64,000 nt of DNA. Source: Dipteris shenzhenensis (Eukaryota > Polypodiophyta > Polypodiopsida > Gleicheniales). Positions 35,380 through 48,492 of the stretch are shown one piece after another; positions within the stretch are counted from its first letter, which is position 1; each line of letters begins with the position of its first letter. The DNA lies in NCBI GenBank assembly GCA_047967505.1, contig CM106538.1; one strand, 5' to 3'. Both the position numbers and the translations under genes were made by a program. The notes beneath the pieces are model-generated. The model was given only the letters and a program-made list of their open reading frames with translations. It searched no databases and was not told where the DNA came from.

Positions 35380-35558
35380 ACATTCGGTGACTATACTGTG
35401 TGGATTTTCATAAGCACGCATTTGGTGTAGATGATCTTGGATTTTTGTAATAAGTAGATCATGTTTTAAAACTGTTCTAGAATGTTTGATTGGATATATG
35501 CTTTCTGTTGAGCTCTTGGCAATTCTTTGTCTCCTCCCAGTTCAATTTGAGGGGGGAT
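35380..35558 (+). mobile_element. Copia 3' internal remnant with polypurine tract
   Basis: This block matches 37150-37255 and ends in a polypurine tract (TTGAGGGGGGAT, about 35548-35558) directly before an LTR start. It is therefore the 3' internal end of a copy lying to the left of the LTR. Confidence 0.75.
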
Positions 35559-36091
35559 TGTTGGACGAAGCCTTGTGGAGAAGCATATTTCTCTAAGGTT
35601 TCATGAAGCGCTTTGATTGGTCCATGCACAACCCAAGTGAGTGATAGGTTGATGGATAACTAAAGGTCGTGACTACGAGCTGGTTCTTGCACATGCAATC
35701 CATGTGGAAGTTGTCTGGAGAGATGACTCTACATGCATACGATGAGTTACTTCTACGCGCATTCTGAAGAGCCAAGGTGGCACAGAGTTCGGAGAGATGG
35801 TGGTCTTCTTAAACCATCTCAATGAACGTTATAAGCTCTCTTTGTTTAAGCCTTCGAGGCTCTGTGTCTTTATCTAGTGTGTGTCTGAGCAGCTGCTCAA
35901 TAGGGTCCTTATAGTAGAGTCGTTTTTGGTTCTTGTATGAGCAACAAACTCCATAGAGGTGAGCTCGGTCCATCGTCTTGCTAGTCTATTGAATAAAGAT
36001 ACATTTTCAAGAGTGTCATCTCTTTCCGAATTCATTCAAGTGATTAGCTTCCATCCCAGCTAGATATACAAATTACATACAATTACCTACA
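35559..36091 (+). mobile_element. Copia LTR, complete
   Basis: It runs from TGTTGGACGAAG to CTACA, about 533 bp. It is preceded by a polypurine tract, as a 3' LTR is, and followed by a primer-binding site, as a 5' LTR is. The matching right-hand LTR at 37256-37755 confirms most of its length and its right end. Confidence 0.85.
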
Positions 36092-36092
36092 G

Positions 36093-36104
36093 TGGTATTA
36101 GAGC
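36093..36104 (+). other. Copia primer-binding site
   Basis: TGGTATTAGAGC, one G after the LTR end. It is identical to the site at 8915-8926. Confidence 0.8.
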
Positions 36105-36212
36105 AGAGTTTTAATAGATCGTGTGGGAAGAACGTACAGATCATCAAATATCTGCATGTCTAAATGACCTCGTAGGGTAGTATTCTTCAAGTACACAATC
36201 CCATCGTTTCCA

Positions 36213-37140
36213 TCTTTCTGTAGATGTACACAGTCGAATTCGAAGGAGAAGCTGTTACCAGTAGACTTACTGACCGAGGAGGCTTGGTTCAGAGCAATTT
36301 TAGAAGATGGAGGTTCACAAGACAGAGAAATCAAACGGTGTTCTCATCAAGTTCACTAGACGAAATAATCCATCATGGTGCAGTTATCGACTCAATTATA
36401 TCTCATGCAGAAAGGCCTCTGGGGACTAACCGACGGGACAGAAAAAAAGCCTGATAGTGAACAGGATTTGGTGATATGGTCACAGAAGAATGACAAGGCA
36501 ATTGGCTTCATCGGAAGAGTATTGGGATCAGACTACTTTCATCACATTGACGTGAAAAAGTCATCCGTAGAGAATCGGCGAGTCTTGGAAACTCTGTTCG
36601 GACTCCGCATGAAGCACTCGAGAGCTATGTTGAAACAAGAATTATTTGACCCAAAGATGAACGACAGTGAAAATCTTGGTACTTTCCTCAATCAGATGCA
36701 ATTAATCGTCACGCAGTTGCATGATCTTGGTTCGGGTGTAGAGGCAGATGACAAAAAGGCTATTCGTTTAAAGGCCCTACCATCCAAGTACTCTGAGACA
36801 AAGAGGATATTAAGGCTTGATGATAGCGCTGATTATCTCGACTATGTGAGCCTTCTTTCGAGCGAGGAGAAACGAACTGCAACCATTCGGTGATTCTGTC
36901 TATTTAGTAAAAGACAAAGGACCAATAGCAATAGGGAGAGGAAGATCAAATACTCGCGTGTGCCATTATTGTGGACGTGAAGGTTACATAGAGAGGCATT
37001 GCTACAAGAAGCAGAAAGATGAACTTCTGAAGGACAATTCAAAGGAAAAAGCTTGTGTAGTCGAGGTATCTACATCCAACAAAGAGGTGGCGGGCCTAGT
37101 TTAGACTCGCAGATCAAGATTCGGCTTTCTAGTCGAGAAC
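36213..37140 (+). pseudogene. Copia gag with zinc knuckle, pol deleted
   Basis: A gag frame opens with an ATG at about 36222, shifts, and continues through LWGLTDGTEKKPDSEQD and IGFIGRVLGSDYFHHIDVKKSS. A UBN2-like helical part follows (ETLFGLRMKHSRAML, FLNQMQLIVTQLHDLG) to a stop at 36891-36893. In another frame a CCHC knuckle follows, CHYCGREGYIERHCYKK, at about 36962-37012. Directly after it comes the 3' internal end of the element, so protease, integrase and RT are absent. This is either a non-autonomous element or an internal deletion. Confidence 0.85.
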
Positions 37141-37149
37141 AATGTTTAG

Positions 37150-37755
37150 TATTGCGTAGGCTTTTCATAACCACGAATTTGGTGTAGATGATCTTGGCTT
37201 TTCGTAAGTAGATCATATTTTAAAACTGTTCTAGAAACTTTGATTGGATAGATGCTTAAGGTTTCATGGAAGTGCTTTGATTGATCCATGCACAACCCAA
37301 GTGAATGATAGGTTGATGGATAACTAAAGGTCATGACTACGAGTTGGTTCTTGCACATGTAGTCCACATGGAAGTTCTCTGGAGAGATGACTCTACATGC
37401 ATACGATGAGTTACTTCTACAAGCATTCTGAAGAGCGAAGGTGGCACAAAGTTTGGAGGGATGGCAGTCTTCTTAAACCATCTCAATGAACGTTATGAGA
37501 TCTCTTTGTCCGAGCCTTCGAGGCTCTGTGTCTTTATCTAGTGTGTGTCTGAGTAGCTGCTCAATAGGGTCCTTATAGTAGAGTCGTTTTTTGTTCTTGT
37601 ATGAGCAACAAACTCCATAGAGGTGAGCTCGGTCTGTCATCTTGCTAGTCTATTGAATAAAGATACATTTTCAAGAACTGTGTCATCTCTTTCCAAATTC
37701 ATTCAAGTGATTAACTTGCGTCCTAGCTGCATATACAAATTACATACAATTGCCT
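37150..37755 (+). mobile_element. Copia 3' internal end fused to 5'-truncated LTR
   Basis: 37150-37255 matches 35400-35490. After an internal deletion that removed the polypurine tract and LTR start, 37256-37755 matches 35592-36091. The right end is CCTAC, joining gypsy-derived sequence. Confidence 0.85.
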
Positions 37756-38440
37756 ACTACAAGGATCACTTGAAATGTCTTGAAGATGTACTAAATAAAT
37801 GTAGAGATTGTGGCATATCCTTGAACAATCCAAAGTGGCAATTCTTGGTCACACACAGAGTACTCATGGGGCATATACTCTCTAAACATGGGATTGGTAC
37901 AAACAAACAAAATTTAAATAATTATGGGATTGCCACCCCACAAAATTCTAAGGATTTAAACGTACTTATGGGAATGCTATATAGGACTCATCTTTAGGTA
38001 CACCATGATTGTAAGACCTCTATACAAGCTCTTGGTGAAATTTCCATGGATAGAAGAAGGTGAGCAAGCATTTAAAACCCTCAAGTGGATAATTATCACA
38101 TCTCCATTCTAATGGCTACAAACTAGGACATTGAATTCTACATACATACTAATGGTTCCAACTATGCGGTAGGTCATGTATTATGTCAACCCAACATATA
38201 CAAGAAAGACTACCCATTGTATTTTGCAAATAGGCAACTAAATGATGTAAAGTTGAATTACACCACCTGCAAAAGAGAGGGAATTCAGCATGATCTATTA
38301 GCTACTGACTTTGTATTTTATAATGGTCTTCAAGCCTTGTTTGTATCTAGTTAATTGACCATGTGCCATAGGTCAACAAACTTACTTTGTGCCTTTATGC
38401 CAGGTGGGAACAAATTTTGAATTTCAAAGAATGTTACATC
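37756..38440 (+). pseudogene. Ty3/gypsy RT and RNase H remnant
   Basis: The sequence reads HLKCLEDVLNKCRDCGISLN and MGHILSKHGIG from the RT thumb region. After frame changes it reads PLYKLLVKFPWIEEGEQAFKTLK and then an RNase H-like YIHTNGSNYAVGHVLCQ, RQLNDVKLNYTTCKREG. At least three frame changes and several stops occur. The catalytic RT core to the left is missing because a copia LTR abuts it. Confidence 0.85.
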
Positions 38441-41400
38441 TAGACACTCAAAGTATAATTTTCCTATTGAGTAGGAAATGCAAAGGACTTTTGCATTGTT
38501 GAATTGCTAAGGTAGATATGAATTGGCTTCTGATGTGAGTCATTGTGAGTCTAGAGACTCAAAATATAATTTTAATTTTGAGTTGGAAATGCAAAGGCTT
38601 TTTGCATTGTTGAATTGCATAGGTAGATATGGATAGGATTTTTTATGTGAGTCACTATGCCATATTTACCTTCTTGCAATTATGTTTTGATATGATGTTA
38701 TGAATCAAGTGATATATTATGTTGTCTCTTTTTCTCTCATTTCCAAGTTCCAAGGGCATTGTTAGGTCGTTGCTCATTGTAGCATAGATGTTACATATGT
38801 AGCATAGGTCTTTGAGGAGGAAGAGGGAGGAGGAGGAGAAGAAGGAGAAGGGGAAGGAGAAGGAGAAGGAGAAGGAGAAGGAGGAGGAGGAGGAAAGAGG
38901 AGGATGGGAGATCGCAAGGTTAGAGCATGCTCTCACATGTTGATAGTGTTGAGGAAGCATGGACCCAAGGAGGCACATGAAAACCAAAGTGAAGTAAACA
39001 CTGAACCCCAAAGAGTGGGAGCATCTTTGCATTGAGAGATATTTGTACATGTACAAGGGTTTCCATCCTTAGACAAAAGTGTAAGGACTTCTCTCCCTTA
39101 CTCAAAAATGTAAGGACTTCTCTCTCTTTCTTTTCTCCCTTAGACAAAAGTATAAGGACTTCTCTCTCTCTTGCATTTCTTTCTCACACAAAACTGTAAG
39201 GACTTCTCTGTCCACCCAAAAGTGTTGACTTTAGCATTTCTCTCTCTAGACCATGATTTTGCAAGTATGACTAGATCTTTTGTAGAGAGAATTTTGGCTA
39301 TCCTTACCCTATTAAATCCATCAAACCATCTTTCAAGATCAAGGTATTACAAGCATAACTTTGCCAGTACTCCTGACACACAATTACCTCATCTTGGTTG
39401 CTTTGGACTGTGCTTCTGGCCCTTGTTGCCACAGGTTCACGACTCCCCTAGACTGATTTGATTACCCATCCTCAGGTATCTGATGCTTTGAGTGGGAATT
39501 TTTTGCATTGTGTTTTGTCCATGGGGATTGTGATTGTTGAGGTTGATTGTTCCAGAGTTGATAAAAATTCCTTTGATGTTGATTGTAGTTGTCAAAGTAG
39601 TCCTTGCCTTGTTGTTGAGTGCTTCTAGAGTTTCTCTTTTCATGTAGATTACAAAAAAGCTAGTTGAAGGTCGGTGATGTGGCACATTGTTAGTGCTTGA
39701 TTTTGATGGTATTAAATACCTATGTACCAAATTTTTCATGTTGATAATGAATGATTAGCATTTCTCTTCTTTATCTTATACCTAGTCAATCACATGGTAA
39801 TAGGACATTTGTTTGATCATCTTGCTTCGCATTAATTGTGGCTCATAAAAAATACTTATTACTTGATGTATTCTATTTGTATAGAATGTATGTCTTCGTG
39901 GACCTTGGCATTTGTTTCACTCTTTGTTGTTGCGAGAGAAATTCTCATAAGAGAGAAAAGGTTTAGGCTGTCAACGATGAGGCTTAGGACTTGTATGCAT
40001 ATCATTGGAACCTATGGGTGAATTTGTGGTATTGAAAATGTCAATAACTTTGAGTTGAATGTATCTTCTTCTTGTACTAATTTGTATTCCTATCATATGT
40101 TGTGTTCTTAACACCTTCCTATTTTCACCTAGAGATTGAGAGAGTGTAGGCTTGAAGGATGAGTTCATTGTGTTGCTTAAAGCCGATATTCAGTATGATA
40201 GACTACTCACCTATGGACTCTCTCAAGACTGTGCCTTGATTTTGAGATTGAGTTCTTTACATATTTGATAACGGAAGTGAGAGAAGGAGGGAGAGGAGTG
40301 CGCACAAGATTGACTAATGGAAGTGAGAGAGGGAGAGAGAGGAGTGCAGACAAGGTTGACTAACTATACACTACGTTGTATTGAACATAAACATGAATAT
40401 ATACATGTGAAGCCCTTAGGGTTAGAGTTAGGGTTTGCCCCTAATGCCCTATCTAGATAGTGCAATTTACACTATCCTGAACACCACCTCTTATCCTAAA
40501 CACCCCCTCTTAAATTGCACTGGGTAAGTAGAGGGTGCGATACATATACAAGATCTTTTTGTGGATTTTGTTTGGTGCATATGATAGCATCCAAAACTAA
40601 AAAAGAAAATTGGAAAGAGTCAGAGTAGTATGTGCATGTGTGAGCATAGTGACTACGTAATGAGTATAACTTACGATCTTGTACGTAATGTGGATTTGCC
40701 CCTCTTAAGTTGTGGTCCATCCTTTGCCTTTGGGAATAAAACCTAGAATGTAGGCCAAAGGGAAGAGGAAGGAAAAAAGCAGAAAGTAAAGTCCACCTGG
40801 ATCAAAAGCCAGTCGATCGAAAGATGATGGCGTGAATGAGGGTGTGCAAGGGTGCATGCTCAACATGTCAAAGTTAAACATGTCATGTGTCATCATGGAC
40901 TGTGCAACTGCTCTATAGAAGAGGCATCTAGATGTGAAGCAAGTTGATCTAGCGATGGAGAAAGAATCCGATAGGTTGTGACATACGAGAGTGTCACCAA
41001 CCCAAAAGAACTGGTAGCAATGGCAAAGGTATGTTGCAGTAGAGTGATTTAGCTCTCTCTTTGTTGACGAACTTTTGTGATTGATGACTTCATGCTTGGT
41101 GTGTGCCCCATTTTTGTGGACATAGAGTCACTCTTTATAGGTTTTGCACGCTGCTACAGAGTAACTGATATTTTCTTTAACTCGTTGCATGGTCTATCAA
41201 GAATTGAAATCTTTGTTGGGGCAAGGGGATTCTTGGCTTTCTTGATGCATCTTTTAGGTAGCCATGCTAATTGTAATCTTCTATCCAAGTGTTGATGTCT
41301 ATTTGGTACAAAGAAGTGCATATCTTTCTTTTGTATCCATAGAGATTTTGTCTTTGGTTGTTTCAGATCTTATGTGCTTTAGTGATTCACAATCAGATCA

Positions 41401-44400
41401 CCCTCCTTTATGCTGACTTGGTGTTCAATGGGATGTTGAGGGAGATTAGGGAGACAATTCCTTTGCTTGCACTTTAGAGTGCACTATTTGATGTGTCACG
41501 TAAGGTTTTTTGTCAAGTTTGTGGTGTTATGAGGGACATTGATGGCCTACGTTCAAATTCTCTGGCCTTGACCTTGTAAGGTTGATCACTTGGATTCATT
41601 CCTATTCCCTTAGCTCCTAAGTATATTACTACTCCATAAGTAGCACTTATGCTATGATTTGTGCTTGGTCATGTGCCATGTTATCAGGGTTGTCAGTGGT
41701 GGAAGTCTCTTCAGTACCCAACTTGGGTTCATTCTGCTTTTGTGGCTTCAATTGAGAGGGCTTAGTGGGTTTCATAAGGAGTTGCAAGAGTTCCTCTACT
41801 CCTATGTACAATTCATAGTGATTTGACAAATGCTCATAAAAAATGTTTGGCACTTCATCTCGACTCGATTGGTCATCTTCCACTCTTTCCTCTCTTTGGT
41901 CCTTGGCATTGTTTTTGTCTTGAACTGCTCTATTTGTCCACTTCCCTCTTGTGTTTGAGTCTCTCTTTGTTCAACATCTAGAGTTGGTCAACTTGAGAAT
42001 CTAATCTGCTATCCATGTTTCAATCAATTATTGATATTTTGGTCATCGATGAGCTCTTGATCTTCTAGTCCTGACATTCATTGCGAGTTGGTTCAGACTG
42101 CTTGTTCCCGTCTTACTTCTCATCAAAGGCAAACCATTCCATTCCTAAGCAAGATTGTCAAAAATGCCTATATATGGGTTCATTTGCCTAGTCATTCATT
42201 TGTATTTGCATTTGTTTTAGGCTTAGCAAGGTATAGTCACTTGATGCAATGTGCATGCTAACAGATAATTGCATGCAAGTAAAGAGGAAAGGAAAGACAA
42301 TTACTTGAGAAAATTCTCTTTGTATTTCTTATAAATATTTTGCACAAAGGTAGTACAACTACCTCACTAGCCAAACCCAACACACCCACTAATCAAAATA
42401 GCAAAGAGAGGACCCTTCATCTATGTCATCCACTTACTTTTGTAATATTCCCTCTAACAAGACATGGTAGCTACCACCTACCCACATTTACATTTTGTCA
42501 CACCTACCCATCAGTGCGATAGGTTCCATTAAGTCCATAATTAAAATTCCTTCTAAAATTTTTATCGGATGATGCTGTTGGACATTGTCAAGAAAATCCC
42601 ATGTTCGCAGACCCAAGGAGAGGTCATATTTTATTTCAAGATCACAAAAGAGAAATACTGCAACATGCACCAAATCCCCGAAGTAGAGGCCGCACAAGTC
42701 TATAATGTACTTTGCAAGTGCGGCAATCCATGGGTTCCATGTTGGTACAAGAATATGAATTGGCAATACATTCTAGAATAGAGGGACATTTAAGTCATGA
42801 TGACATGTTAGAGCATTAACTGGTGGTAATGTTGAATCCCTTGAACAAAGATCTTCAATAAGAGACGAGAAGCGGAGCCATGGGTGCCAATAAAGTAGTG
42901 CACTAGCAAGAAGCATCGCTCTTAGTGAAGCATGAAGTGACCCATTCACTCAAGTTAACATCATATAACCAAACCCAAATAAGCCAGTTGAGTTGGAATG
43001 TGTCGACCTAGGAGCTGCGGCTACCTTGCCAAAAGGAATTTCTATGCCATTCTTGAAGGCACATACCTTGCTGCTGCGGCTACCAATAGGTGTAATAGTA
43101 TGCAAATGCGAGTGAGTGGTATAAAACAAAGTGGATGAGAGAGAGGAAGAGTCCTCCATTTGCTATTGTGATTAGGGGTTTTGCCAGTTAGATAGTAAGT
43201 AATACAAAGAGACTTTTTTCTCTTACTGCATTCGTCATCTCATGAGCAATTGTCTTTCTTTTTTGTTTTACTTGTATTCATATCTATTCGTTTTGCAACT
43301 GTTCATTAGAACACACATTAGATTGAATGACTGCTTCATTTAGGAGTCTAGAAACAGCACCGTGCCTCTTAAAGCCTAGAACAAGGGCAAATAACGAATA
43401 GAGGACCAGACAAATAAACCGACATGTTGACCACCATTCATAGTTTTAAATAGGTAAGCATGTTTCTCTACATAGTTCAAGCTCATCTATAAAGTGTTTT
43501 GCTTGCTAAAGAATATGGTTGTCCTGCAAAGGTGGTGGAAATCATTCATTCGAGGACCTGACGATATGCTTGCTCAAATGATGTGCCATTGTTTTAAGAA
43601 ATTGTAGACCATGAATACTTATGTGCTATATGTGACATATGCCTTTCATTTGCATTGAAGGAATAGGCAGTTGCTTTCTCTAGGTTAATTCACTTCCATA
43701 GAGCCGAGGACAAAGATCAAACTATGATTTTGGGGCTTATGTTATACAAGGCAAAAGTGATAAGCACAGTGGCATTTTGGCAGTTGTTTTTGCCTTGCAA
43801 ACTTGAAAATCATGACAAATAGTGACTTAAAAGAGAGGGAGCAAGGGAAGGGAACACCAAGGGAGAGCATCTTGAGGTCTTGAGGCTTGGCTACTAAGGG
43901 CTTGTATACACCAAGAATCGCATGCCCATTGTTAGTGCAAGGAGCCAATGAGGATGCTTATGGGGTGGATGGGTGTAGTGCCTTTACAACTCATGTTTTG
44001 CCTCTACTTTGGTAGGGGCGCTTGGGCATTGGATGCCCAACAATGGGCAACCATTTGTAGCTAATGAGGTATGAAGGGTGGGTGATAACACATGTTGCTA
44101 CACAAGGGTAGTTTAATTGCTCAAGTCGTGGGTAGCTTTAAGTGCAAAAGCCTGCGCCCAAGCTTACCTATCCATTCTGCTCACAACTTAAGAAAGGTGT
44201 TTACACACTTGCCTGGCCATGAGCAAGCCCAAGGCTCATGGATGGGCAAGATCGCTCGCTGACAGCCCACAGTCCAGATGCTTTTATTGCATCTTGGGCG
44301 CTTGCAGTGGATTGACTGAGGGCATGCCCAAGGCTCATGGACGAGCAAGATTGCTTGCATCTTGGGCGCGTGCACTCTCTAATCACCCTAATTTAGTTGT

Positions 44401-44607
44401 GTTTTACTTACACAACATAGGGATGGATGCACCATGATGCGTTTTGACATAAGTTTTTAAGGTTGTGTGTGAATGAACTAGAGCGTATTGAAGTGTATTT
44501 GGGTGCTATCCAAAGGAATCTCATTAAATCTCAACCATTCACACTCATTTCACATAGTCGCGCTCCTTTAGCTTTTCATCTCAAGGGAGACCATTTTCAC
44601 AGCAGCG
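38441..44607. other. Long intergenic stretch with short repeats, no gene seen
   Basis: Visible items are a GGA/GAA purine tract at about 38811-38895 and four copies of GTAAGGACTTCTCT at 39071-39212. There is also a 46-bp-period duplication at 40273-40365 (GGAAGTGAGAGA start), GGGTTAG-like phrases at 40418-40436, and a direct repeat of CCCAAGGCTCATGGAYGRGC at 44228 and 44329. Scattered frames (for example 41647-41883 minus, 42569-42781 plus) lack any motif I know. Confidence 0.5.
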
Positions 44608-44770
44608 ATGGAGCCTGCTTCCGTCGCTTTTCCTCATTCGACCTCCGCTGGCCTCGCCACGTTCTGCTTCCATACATTTGAAGCCCGTGCATCCTCTCGA
44701 ACTGGTTTGTGCAATATCTCTCTCGCTTAAATTTGTATGCATTGGTTACTCTGTGTGTGTGTGCGCGTAT

Positions 44771-44818
<48 letters not shown>

Positions 44819-45064
44819 TCTTTTTGACAGCTCTCTCAAACCTTAAGTACATACTCTCCTCTCTTACATTTCCCCAACGGTTACTGAACTTAATAGAAGT
44901 CCAGGAACTGAATAATTGAAGAGAACCCCAAATCCCCAACTAACCGCCTGTGAACGAATCTGCGAAAGAAAAGCAGAGGTATATCGAAGACTTCAGACAA
45001 AAGCAGTATGGAAGGAGGCTGCTCGTCAAAAGATGTCATTAACGTTATCACTTTAAAAGCGAAT

Positions 45065-45111
<47 letters not shown>

Positions 45112-48100
45112 CGTAGCTTAATTTTTGCGTGAGATGCTCATGAATGACAAAGAACCGTATTCGGTTGCAGCCCCCTCCCCCCAATCCTTCACCGCACCAG
45201 TAATGAGCTGAAGTACGAGTCCCAAGAGGGTAATTGTCTTTCTTGTGCGAAGTAATGAGCTGGAGTACAAGCGTTATCCCAATGCACCTATTGTTCTGAA
45301 TTGTCTCACGGGCTTGCCATCTTTATATTCTAGTGGCTGGTCTGCATCATCGTAGGCTTCTACAAATTGGGGGCTTTTGGGGACGCATCTGCCTGCCTCA
45401 CAGGGCGGTTGGTGGTACTGAAGGCTGGAGAGGAAATGGAAGTATGATTGTCCTTATCCCCTGCTGCTAAAACAGGCTGTCTGTCTCTGAGTGCTGACCA
45501 GTGTATCTGTAGGGTAAGTGGCCAACGTGTAGGGTCGTCTGAAAGCCTGAAACTGGCTGGCCTCTTCTGGCAAAAGTTGACGAATCTGGCTAGTCATCTG
45601 CTGTTGTTTCTGGTTATCCAATTACTGCTGTTGTTTGGAGAGGTTTTTGAAAACACGTGGCCTTAATTTATGCACTAATTCTACCCTACCCTAGCCTGTC
45701 CCATAAACAGGGCTCACAACCGGAGAGAGTGCCTTGCCAGGTCCAGTCATGCCATTGCATTCGTGTGGTAGAGGATGCCTGTGCAGTCTTGCACACAGAA
45801 ACCTTGCATGGCCCGCCATTTCTATTTTTCTTGCGGTTGGTGGTACTGAAGGCTGGAGAGGAGGTGGAAGTATGATTGTCCTTATCCCCTGCTGCTAAAA
45901 CAGGCTGTCTGTCTCTGAGTGCTGACCAGTGTATCTGTAGGGTAAGTGGCCAACGTGTAGGGTCGTCTGAAAGCCTGAAACTGGCTGGCCTCTTCTGGCA
46001 AAAGTTGATGAATCTGGCTAGTCATCTGCTGTTGTTTCTGGTTATCCAATTACTGCTGTTGTTTGGAGAGGTTTTTGAAAACCCGTGGCCTTAATTTATG
46101 CACTAATTGTACCCTACCCTAGCCTGTCCTATAAACAGGGCTCACAACCGGAGAGAGTGCCTTGCCAGGTCCAGTCATGCCATTGCATTCGTGTGGTAGA
46201 GGATGCCTGTGCAGTCTTGCACACAGAAACCTTGCATGGCCCGCCATTTTTATTTTTCTTGTTTGTTTGGACTCTTTAATTGTAACTTGATCATGTCTCT
46301 TGATCTGTGCTCCATGAAAGTTCAACATTGAAATCTGCACACAGAAACCGTGCATGGCTCGCCATTTCTATTTTTCTTGTTTGTTTGGACTCTTTAATTG
46401 TAACTTGATCATGTTTCTTGATCTGTGCTCCATGAAAGTTCAACATTGATTTCAATAGTGACTTTTCAATTTTTGATCCTGTAATGAAGGCCTAAAGTCG
46501 GTCCAGTTAGTGGGGGTTAGGGTTATTAGTACTGGGGGGTGTTTGCAAGAGAGAGAGGTTAAAAAGAGATTAGGAGGTACTATATAAGTACCCTTTCCTC
46601 ATGTGCAATATAGTTTTTTAAATGTGACTCATTCCTAATCTATACTCAGCTCTCCTGCTACCCTCCCCTCCATTGAATCTCTCTCTCTCTCTCTCTCTCT
46701 TTCTCCCCAACTTCTTTTCCTCTCTCTTTCTCTTTCTACCAACACCTCTAGAAACAATCCCCAAGATAAGGTACCAAAACGAGGCTCTGTTTGCTGCACC
46801 CTATGAAAAAACCTCCTTTTCTGCCACGTGCCTCTGTGTAGGCTTCAGTAGCTGCAAGGCTGAGCACTCATGCAAATATATGTGCTGATGTGCACTAGCT
46901 TCCTTTGCTGCAGCTCTTGTGCTCTCCTACAGGTGTAGGTCTGCAACTAGATCTGTTGCAGACGTCAAGGACTTGTGCTTCTGCAGATGCTTTCTGAATG
47001 TTGATGATCTCTAGGTGCACTGCTGCACTCCTGCCCTCCACGATGCTCTCCAGCAGTTTCCTGGTCTGGAGGCTCGAGTGCCTTGGAGAAGTGCTCAGTT
47101 CTGCAGACCAGCCATCCTGAAGTAGGCCGACTTGCTTCAATCTCCCCTGACCCAGTCTGGCATGCTGGCTGATTTATGCTGTGCTGCCAATCTGGTGCAG
47201 ACTGTGTGCTCTCTGCTGATTGGGTCTGCCTCTTCTGCTGACCTGGAGGTGCTGTACTGCTGACCTGGGGACTGGCCTATCAATGGCCCCAGTCCCCCCA
47301 CTATTTGCTGCTGTTCTGCTGGTCCTGCGCCAGCCCCAAGACCCCATACATGGCCACATGGCTGGGACTGTTCCAGCCCCACAGTCTGCCTTAAGTGTGG
47401 GCATACAGTCAGCTATTGGGCTTCCCCTGAATAACATAAACAAGGAATCTGATCTGCGGCCCACATGGCAGCCTCATCCCTTCCCCCTACACAGCAATGA
47501 CACACGGCAGCCTCATCCCTTCCCCCTACACAGCAATGATATAGTTGCTCAAGGGATGAAGGATGGCAGTTTGTATCTGATAAATGCATTCTTTGCTCGT
47601 GATCAGAATTCAACGAGCACATTGTAGCACAATCGCTTTGGCCACTCCTCAACGAGATGGTGTAGCGGAGTGTAAGACCAGAGCCATTATGGAGATGGCG
47701 AGAAGCATGATGGAGGCAAATAGCCTGAGGAGAATTGTTTGGCCTGACGCCAGTCAAGCAACGGTCAACATCATCAACTAACGAAGATGGAGTTACACCA
47801 GTGGAGGCTTATGCAAGTAAATAGCCTTCTGTTGACTATTTTTGACTTTTCGATTCCAAGCCCATATTCATATCTCAGGCCTGAAGAAAAAGAAGCTGGC
47901 CTCAAGGTCCAAAGAATGTATCTTCATCGGGTACAGCATGTATACCAAGGGTACAAGCTGTATGATCTTCTACAAAGGAGGTCATGGTGGTAGAGATTTC
48001 ACCTTCATGGAGGGAGAGCCCATGACAATACTCCCTGATATTCCAGACCTGAAGCCGAAAGAGAAAGGCAAGGGTGTCCAAGCACCCCTCTCTCTTTGTA

Positions 48101-48456
48101 TAGAGAGGGACTCACAACATGATGATGTTCCAGTTCTTTTTATTCTCAGATGCCTCCAAGACTCTTCCCAAATGGCATATCCAGACGGTGCAAGAGTCGA
48201 AAGCGACAGACATTCCCACGACAAAGGAGAATGTGGCTGACCTCCTGACGGAGGCACTTTCTTGGGGCAGCTTGAACATTTTCTTTAGCGTGTGGGTATA
48301 GGCCCAAAGCCAGGCACTGCTAGGGGGTGTTGACCCCCTTTGTAGGGATATTAGGGTTGCCAGAGGACATGACTTTGTGGGTGTTATTATGCTCTGTTTA
48401 TGAGCAGGCACCAGAGGTTTATTGGGATCCTTTTTGAGTTGTCTTGCCAGGCCTCT

Positions 48457-48492
<36 letters not shown>

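Noticed and set aside
36098-36334. Minus-strand frame across the copia gag start
   Set aside because: It overlaps the PBS and gag in antisense and has no motif.
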